Assembly: GCA_035761805.1 (NCBI GenBank)
Contig: DASTQL010000016.1
Coordinates: 1-19,460 of the forward strand
Direction of reading: 5' to 3'
Source of the DNA: DASTQL01 sp035761805
GTDB lineage: Bacteria; Actinomycetota; Actinomycetes; Jiangellales; Jiangellaceae
DNA: 19,460 nt
The position numbers were made by a program, and so were the translations under genes. A model generated the notes under the pieces. That model was not told the DNA's origin, made no database searches, and was given only the letters and a program-made list of their open reading frames with translations. Shown one piece after another: positions 13,961 to 19,460 of this stretch. Position 1 is the stretch's first letter. Every line of letters begins with the position of its first letter.

Positions 13961-14140
13961 AGATCACCGTGTGGGGTTCGTGCCGCGGCGCGGGACCGGC
14001 ACCCCACGGTGATCAGCGTTCTTGCCCGAGCCATCTCGGGGCGGAGATCACCGTGTGGGCACCATCCCGCCCTCCGACACGGGAGCCACACGGCGATCAC
14101 TCCGCCCGCGGGCCCACTTGCGGCCAAGATCACCGTGCGG
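13961..14140. repeat. Array of alternating-orientation ~15-bp repeats (REP/BIME-like)
   Basis: Five copies of AGATCACCGTGTGGG or close variants alternate in direction: forward at 13961-13976, 14045-14059 and 14127-14140; reverse at 14002-14015 and 14086-14100. Forward copies are 84 and 82 bp apart and reverse copies about 84 bp apart, so the array has a ~42-bp half-period. Neighbouring copies can pair as hairpins. The segment between the second and third copies also contains CCCGAG-CCAT-CTCGGG (14025-14040). It is intergenic and looks like bacterial interspersed palindromic elements. Confidence 0.72.
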
Positions 14141-14155
14141 CCGCGGTGCCGGGGC

Positions 14156-14191
14156 GCAGGCCGACCGGCCGGAGGGGCCGGTCGGCCCTGC
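14156..14191. terminator. Strong GC hairpin after the repeat array
   Basis: GCAGGCCGACCGGCC (14156-14170) pairs with GGCCGGTCGGCCCTGC (14176-14191): a 15-bp stem with one bulged G and a GGAGG loop. No U-tract follows. It may block read-through toward the Uma2 remnant or be another element of the repeat island. Confidence 0.55.
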
Positions 14192-14292
14192 AGGCGCCGC
14201 CCCGTCCTGACGGCACGCGACCGCTGTGGGCGCCCGCAGCGGCGGGAGCGGCCGTCCCGGCAGGGTCGGCGCCATGTCGTCGAGGGGGCACC

Positions 14293-14634
14293 ATGGCCGA
14301 CGTGACGACCCTGCCGCGCAGCCGGCCGTCGACGCGCGCCGACCTCGACGCGTTGCCCGATGACGGGCACCGCTACGAGCTGCTCGACGAGTCGTTCGTC
14401 GTGACGCCGGCGCCGACGTGGCGGCGCCAGTCGGCAGTCGTCCGGCTGTGGAAGGCTCTCGACGCCGCGAGGCCCGGTCCCGAGATGGTCGTCGACCCGG
14501 AGGCACCGTCACTGCTCGCGTGGGAGCTCGGCACGTGCGAGCTGGTGGCCGACGTCCGGGGGACCGAGACCCACCGGGCCATGTCCCCCCACCCCGTGGA
14601 GGTTCGTCCCGCCGACCTCGCCGCCGACGAGTGA
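14293..14634 (+). pseudogene. Uma2-family protein remnant with its core missing
   Basis: This 113-aa open frame begins like Uma2-family (PD-(D/E)XK-fold, restriction-endonuclease-like) proteins: TRADLDALPDDGHRYELLDESFVVTPAPTWRR (residues 14-45). It ends like their C-termini: VVDPEAPSLLAWELG...PVEVRPADLA (66-110). The family is usually about 180-200 residues, and the middle, which holds the catalytic Asp, the Glu of the E-V-x-SPSTRRxD motif and the Lys, is absent. The two ends meet in frame around 14475-14500. Start ATG 14293 has a G-rich ribosome-binding stretch close upstream. It is probably a non-functional, internally deleted copy; a small stable protein without nuclease activity is possible. 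Confidence 0.65.
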
Positions 14635-14649
14635 CCCGCCCCCCGGGCC

Positions 14650-15978
14650 TCAGGAGACTGCCGTACGGTCGGTGCCCAGCGTCTCCTCGGGCTCGCGACC
14701 CGGCACGGCGCTCAGGCGCAGCCGCGCCACCCGGCGGCCGTCGAGCTCCAGCACCTCGAGCTGGTGGCCGTCGACGTCCACCGCCTCGCCCACCTCGGGC
14801 ACGTGGCCCAGGTGCGCGACGACGTAGCCGGCGACCGTCTCGTACGGGCCGTCGGGAAGCTCCACCCCGGTCTCCTCGGCGAAGTCCGCGAGGTTGAGCA
14901 ACCCCTCCACCTCCACCGGGCCACCGACGGTGACCGGTCCCGGCGCCTCCTCGGCCTGGTCGTACTCGTCGCGGATGTCACCGACGAGCTCCTCCACGAT
15001 GTCCTCGAGGGTGACGATGCCGGCCGTTCCGCCGTACTCGTCGGCGACGATCGCCAGGTGGCTGCCCGTCCGGCGCATGTCGGTGAGCGCGGGCAGGACC
15101 CGCTTGGTCCCGGGCAGGACGAGCACGTCGCGGGCGAGCTCGCCGACCCGGAGGCCTCGGGTGGCCACCTCCGGGTCCATCAGGTCGCGGACGTGGACGA
15201 AGCCCACGACGTCGTCCGCCGTGTCACGCACGACGGGGTAGCGGGAGTGCGGCTGATCGGCGACCACGCGGACCGCCTTGTAGACGGGGGTGTCCGCGTC
15301 CAGGAAGTCGACCTCGGTGCGCGGCAGCATCACCTCGCGGACCTGCCGGTCGCCCGCCGCGAAGACGTCCTCGACGATGCGGCGCTCCTCCTCCCCGAGG
15401 GTCTCGTGGGCGGAGACCATCTCGCGTAGCTCCTCTGAGGTGATCTGCTCGCGGCGGGTATCCGGGTTGCCGCCGAGCAGCCGCACGAGGGCGTCGGCGT
15501 TGCGGCCGAGCAGCCAGATCACCGGCCGGGCCAGGATGGCGATCCGGTCGATCACCGGGGCGAGCAGCAGGGAGGTCCCCTCGGCCCGCTGCAGCGCAAG
15601 CCGCTTGGGCACCAGCTCGCCGAGCAGGATCGACGCGTACGAGATGAGCACGGTGATGCCCACGAGTGCCACGACGTCGGCCACCGCGGGGGAGAGTCCC
15701 CAGCCGACCAGGACGGGGGACAGGTCACCGGACAGCGTGACCCCGCCGACGGCCGCCGACAGGAAGCCCATCAGCGTCACGCCGATCTGCACCGCGGAGA
15801 GGAACCGGTTGGGGTCGGCGGCCAGGCGCGCCACCCGCTCGCCCCGGCGACCCCGCTGGGCCAGCCCCTTGAGCTGGCTCTCGCGCAGCGAGACCAACGC
15901 GATCTCGGACGCGGCGAAGACCCCGCCGACCAGCACGAACAAGAGGACCAGGGCGATGTTGGCGACGACGCCGCTCAC
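14650..15978 (-). CDS. CNNM/CorC-type transporter protein (hemolysin family)
   Basis: This 442-aa membrane protein has the three-part layout of the CNNM/CorC 'hemolysin' family: an N-terminal DUF21 transmembrane domain (about 1-180, with SAVQIGVTLMGFLSAA and GELVPKRLALQ), a tandem CBS pair (about 213-335, with REVMLPRTEV, HSRYPVV and ADEYGGTAGIVTLEDIVEELVGDI) and a C-terminal CorC_HlyC domain (about 350-425). Family members are linked to Mg2+/Co2+ efflux and divalent-cation homeostasis; 'hemolysin' is a historical name. All domains are intact and length is typical. GTG at 15978 is the start. It is divergent from the GH42 gene across 89 bp; a TACCCT (TANNNT) on its strand at 16034-16029 is a possible -10. 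Confidence 0.92.
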   Translation of the reverse strand: MSGVVANIALVLLFVLVGGVFAASEIALVSLRESQLKGLAQRGRRGERVARLAADPNRFLSAVQIGVTLMGFLSAAVGGVTLSGDLSPVLVGWGLSPAVADVVALVGITVLISYASILLGELVPKRLALQRAEGTSLLLAPVIDRIAILARPVIWLLGRNADALVRLLGGNPDTRREQITSEELREMVSAHETLGEEERRIVEDVFAAGDRQVREVMLPRTEVDFLDADTPVYKAVRVVADQPHSRYPVVRDTADDVVGFVHVRDLMDPEVATRGLRVGELARDVLVLPGTKRVLPALTDMRRTGSHLAIVADEYGGTAGIVTLEDIVEELVGDIRDEYDQAEEAPGPVTVGGPVEVEGLLNLADFAEETGVELPDGPYETVAGYVVAHLGHVPEVGEAVDVDGHQLEVLELDGRRVARLRLSAVPGREPEETLGTDRTAVS

Positions 15979-16055
15979 CGGCCCACCCGCCCCCGGCGGC
16001 GGGGTCGATGGCAGCCGTCCACGGGATCAGGGTACGGAGGCCGGCAGGGGTCCGG

Positions 16056-16061
16056 GATAGT
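16056..16061 (+). promoter_or_regulatory. Putative -10 for leaderless GH42 transcript
   Basis: GATAGT is followed by 6 bases and then the GH42 GTG start, with no Shine-Dalgarno between. The spacing matches that before the sensor-kinase gene and suggests leaderless translation. Confidence 0.35.
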
Positions 16062-16067
16062 GCACGG

Positions 16068-18072
16068 GTGACGCAGCGAGCTCTCGGCTGGCCAGCACGG
16101 CTGGCGTCGATCGCCTTCGGCGGCGACTACAACCCCGAGCAGTGGGACGAGGACGTGTGGGCCGAGGACGTGCGGCTGATGCACGAGGCCGGCGTGAATC
16201 TGGTGACCGTCAACGTCTTCGGCTGGGCCGAGATCGAGCCCGCCTCCGGGCAGTACGACTTCGAGCGGCTCGACCGGGTCATGGACCTGCTTGCCGCGGG
16301 TGGCATCCACGTCGACCTGGCCACCGGGACCGCGTCACCGCCGCCGTGGTTCTCCCTCCGGCACCCGGAGACCCTCCCGGTGACCCGCGAGGGTGTGCGC
16401 CTCTCCCCCGGCGGCCGGCAGGCGTGGTGCCCCAGCTCTCCCGTCTTCCGCCGGGCGGCACTCGCGCTCGTGGAGGCGATTGCGACGAGGGATGCGGACC
16501 ACCAGGCACTGGTCGTGTGGCACGTGTCGAACGAGCTCGGCTGCCACAACGCCCACTGCTACTGCGAGGTCAGCGCCGAAGCCTTCCGCGGGTGGCTGCG
16601 GCGCCGGTACGGCTCGCTGGACCGGCTCAACGAAGCCTGGGCGACGTCCTTCTGGAGCCAGCGCTACGGCGACTGGGACGAGCTCCTCCCCCCACGCACC
16701 GTGGCGGCGATCGCCAACCCGACGCAGCAGCTCGACTTCCGCCGGTTCTCCTCCGACGAGCTGCTCGACCACTTCCGCGCCGAGCGGGACGTGCTCCGCC
16801 GGATTACCCCGACCGTCCCCGTGACGACCAACTTCATGGTGACCGAGCACATCGACGCGCTGGACTATGCCACCTGGGCACCCGGGCAGGACGTCCTGTC
16901 CAACGACCCCTACCTGGTCGCCGCCCATCCCGACGCACACGTGGAGCTGGCGTTCTGCGCCGACCGGACGCGCGGCCTCGCCGGCGGCGACCCGTGGTTC
17001 CTCATGGAGCACTCGACCAGCGCCGTCAACTGGCAGCCACGCAACGTCGCGAAGCGACCCGGCGAGATGCGGCGCAACAGCCTGGTGCACGTCGCCCGGG
17101 GGGCCGACGCTGTGTGCTTCTTCCAGTGGCGCGCCTCGCGCGGTGGGGCCGAGAAGTACCACTCCGCGCTGGTCCCCCACGCCGGGACCGACACCAAGGT
17201 CTGGCGCGAGGTGGTCCAGCTGGGCCGGGTGCTCGACACCCTGAGCGAGGTCCGGGGCACGCGGGTCGAGGCCGACGTCGCGCTGCTCGTCGACTACCCC
17301 GCGCAGTGGGCGGTCGAGCTGGACTCGCACCCCAGTGTCGACGTCGACGGCCTGGACCGTGCCCACGCTCTGTACCGGGCCGCGTGGGATCTCGGCGGCA
17401 CGGTCGACGTCATCCCTCCGTCGGTCGACCTCACGCGCTACCGGGCGGTCCTGGTGCCGACGCTCTACCTGATCTCCGACCACGACGCCACCGCCCTGAC
17501 CCGCTACGTCGAGGGTCGGCGGCCACGTCCTCGTGACCTACTTCAGCGGCATCGTGGACGAGCACGACCACGTCCGGCTCGGCGGTTACCCGGGAGCGTT
17601 CCGCGACCTCGGGGTCCGGGTCGAGGAGTTCTTCCCGCTGCGCCGGGAGGAGTCCGTCCGGCTCGACGAAGGGACCGCGGACGTCTGGACCGAGCTGCTC
17701 CACCGCGCCGGGGCCGACGTGGTCGCCCGGTACGTGGACGGCCCGCTGCCAGGCGTTCTCGCCGTGACCCGCCGTACGGTCCGCGACGGGGTGGCCTGGT
17801 ACGTGGGCACGCGGCACGACCGCGGCGGCACCCACCGCCTCGTACGACGGGTGCTTGCCGACGCCGGAGCCGACCCCGTACGGGAGGTGACCCTGGGCGT
17901 CGAGGTGGTGCGGCGGGTCGGGTCGGACCGGGCGTACCTGTTCGTCGCCAACCACACCGCGCAACCGGTCGATCTCGCGGCGCTCGGCACCGAGCTGCTC
18001 ACGGGCGCTCCGTGCGACGGGTCGGTCCGGGTGGGCGCGGGCGAGGTGGCGGTGGTCCGGCAGTCGGACTGA
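16068..18072 (+). pseudogene. GH42 beta-galactosidase, interrupted by a frameshift
   Basis: Joined across one indel, this encodes about 667 aa, a normal length for glycoside hydrolase family 42, which cleaves beta-galactosides in the cytoplasm. The TIM barrel starts at FGGDYNPEQW (18-27). The acid/base glutamate is E156 in WHVSNELGCHNAHCYC, with a cysteine cluster (including C121, C164, C166) like the zinc site of Thermus-type enzymes. The nucleophile is E314 in FLMEHSTSAVNWQ. The frame is intact to YVEG (about 17515), then turns into Arg/Pro-rich nonsense continuing to 18707. Conserved sequence (GGHVLVTYFSG) resumes one base over, so one extra base lies near 17516-17518. Whether it is a real mutation or a read error is unknown. 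Start GTG 16068; galT downstream supports a galactoside role. Confidence 0.85.
17533..18072 (+). CDS. GH42 C-terminal portion in the shifted frame
   Basis: After the frameshift the coding frame carries the trimerisation domain (TYFSGIVDEHDHVRLGGYPGAFRDLGVRVEEFFPL...) and the C-terminal beta domain (GSDRAYLFVANHTAQPVDL...VGAGEVAVVRQSD) of the GH42 enzyme. An automated caller would report this as a separate 179-aa gene from a GTG at 17533. There is no credible ribosome-binding site and no independent function is expected: it is the tail of the gene that starts at 16068. Confidence 0.7.
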   Translation: MTYFSGIVDEHDHVRLGGYPGAFRDLGVRVEEFFPLRREESVRLDEGTADVWTELLHRAGADVVARYVDGPLPGVLAVTRRTVRDGVAWYVGTRHDRGGTHRLVRRVLADAGADPVREVTLGVEVVRRVGSDRAYLFVANHTAQPVDLAALGTELLTGAPCDGSVRVGAGEVAVVRQSD

Positions 18073-18101
18073 CCGGGCCGGGAGCTATCCGCGTAGGCGG
18101 A

Positions 18102-18126
18102 CCCCGGAGCGCGGCGCGCTCCGGGG
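18102..18126. terminator. Perfect 11-bp hairpin between convergent genes
   Basis: CCCCGGAGCGC and GCGCTCCGGGG pair perfectly around a GGC loop, 29 bp after the GH42 stop and 25 bp before the end of the minus-strand solute-binding remnant. There is no U-tract. It is placed as a bidirectional terminator. Confidence 0.7.
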
Positions 18127-18151
18127 CCGACCCTGTCTCAGGATCTGGTGG

Positions 18152-18442
18152 TCACTGGAACAGGGCGTTCACCTGCTCGTTGGCCTGCGTGAGCGAGTCG
18201 GGCTCGGCCTGGAAGAGCATCACCCGCTCCATCGCCGCCTGCATGGTGGCGTCGACGTCGGCCGCGTTGTCCGTGATCGGGTGGAGGAACGTCGTGCCCT
18301 CCTCGACGTGGACGTTGAAGGCCGACACGTCGATGCCCTCGGCCGCGAACGCCTCCACCGCGGCGTCCGACGACTCCTGGATCGCCGGGAAGACGACGGT
18401 CTGCTCGGCGGCCGACCACACCAAGTGGGGGGTGGTCGGCAT
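18152..18442 (-). pseudogene. C-terminal stub of an ABC sugar solute-binding protein
   Basis: These 96 residues resemble the C-terminal end of an extracellular sugar-binding protein of ABC importers: MPTTPHLVWSAAEQTVVFPAIQ, then GTTFLHPITDNAADVDATMQAAMERVMLF, then LTQANEQVNALFQ at the end. Such proteins are normally about 400-450 aa with a lipoprotein signal peptide. Here the N-terminal three quarters, including any signal peptide, are absent, and the frame upstream of the ATG at 18442 no longer resembles the family. Both strand and position (tail-to-tail with the GH42 gene, before galT) suggest it once belonged to a galactoside import system. Without a signal sequence it cannot work as a binding protein. 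No permease or ATPase genes are nearby. Confidence 0.62.
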
Positions 18443-18445
18443 CTC

Positions 18446-18612
18446 GAGTATCGCCCCCCTCGAGCGGGCCGACGTCCTCGTGACCGACGTCTGCCTGCCC
18501 CAGCCCGCCGTGGAGGTCTGCAGGCCCGCGTCGCGTCGGTCCTCCGGGTCGGCATCGGCGACGGCCCGAAGGGCCTGGACGGGTCGGACGGACCGGAAAA
18601 GGAGCCTTACCC

Positions 18613-18616
<4 letters not shown>
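18446..18616 (+). pseudogene. Probable DeoR-family regulator C-terminal remnant
   Basis: In one frame 18447-18518 reads SIAPLERADVLVTDVCLPQPAVEV, resembling the 'aDvLVTD' end of DeoR/GlpR sugar repressors. Coding character (G/C third positions) then moves to another frame at about 18518, reading LQARVASVLRVGIGDG and ending at a stop (18614-18616) that overlaps the galT GTG by 4 bp. One missing base in 'gtctg' would explain the shift. DeoR-type repressors often precede galT in actinobacteria. The DNA-binding N-terminus is gone, and sequence to the left belongs to the solute-binding stub on the other strand. The family call rests on a short match and is tentative. Confidence 0.42.

Positions 18617-19460
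<844 letters not shown>

Noticed and set aside
13749..13967. 72-residue minus-strand protein with 10-residue peptide repeats
   Set aside because: The repeats follow from a 30-bp DNA period, there is no ribosome-binding site or family match, and the frame crosses the strong hairpin next to the operon.
17505..17530. Programmed ribosomal frameshift in the GH42 gene
   Set aside because: There is no slippery heptamer or conserved downstream structure, and GH42 enzymes are not known to use recoding. A mutation or read error is simpler.

Overview
The window is very GC-rich. Its genes have strongly G/C-biased third codon positions, frequent GTG starts, 4-bp ATGA/GTGA gene overlaps and GC-rich hairpins without U-tracts. 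This fits a high-GC actinobacterium; I cannot name the genus from sequence alone.

Layout, left to right. (1) 1-1909: the 3' part of sdhA and all of sdhB (succinate dehydrogenase). The first ~110 bases are not sdhA; they read in frame as a piece of squalene-hopene cyclase. (2) 2003-4918: a serine/threonine dehydratase-like PLP enzyme (-), divergent from an S11 D-Ala-D-Ala carboxypeptidase (+), then an AbrB-type antitoxin / PIN-domain toxin pair. (3) 4955-7704: a NarL-type two-component system (-) divergent from a CPBP membrane protease (+). (4) 7769-9400: trpS and a 2H-phosphoesterase gene, co-directional on the minus strand.

(5) 9548-13726: a four-gene plus-strand operon. It encodes an HdrD/GlcF-like Fe-S protein, a GlcD-like FAD-linked dehydrogenase, a 92-aa His-rich unknown and a Mer-like LLM-class oxidoreductase. 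It has a good promoter inside a perfect 10-bp inverted repeat and ends at a 28-bp-stem hairpin. It is the best candidate here for an incompletely described system, probably oxidation of a hydroxyacid-like substrate with transfer of electrons through FAD and Fe-S centres, possibly linked to F420 or flavin. (6) 13727-14292: 566 bp without a gene but dense in repeats: the hairpin, a 30-bp tandem repeat, a regular array of alternating-orientation repeats and a second strong hairpin.

(7) 14293-19460: a Uma2-family remnant with its nuclease core missing, a CNNM/CorC-type membrane protein (-), a GH42 beta-galactosidase with a single-base frameshift, the C-terminal stub of a sugar ABC solute-binding protein (-) abutting a probable DeoR-type repressor remnant (+), and galT running off the right edge. 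Together these look like a galactoside/galactose utilisation locus that has lost its transporter and most of its regulator.

A recurring theme is breakage: three junctions that join gene fragments (about 110, 14490 and 18445) and two single-base indels (about 17517 and 18518). Assembly or base-calling error and real gene decay are both possible and cannot be told apart from the sequence alone.
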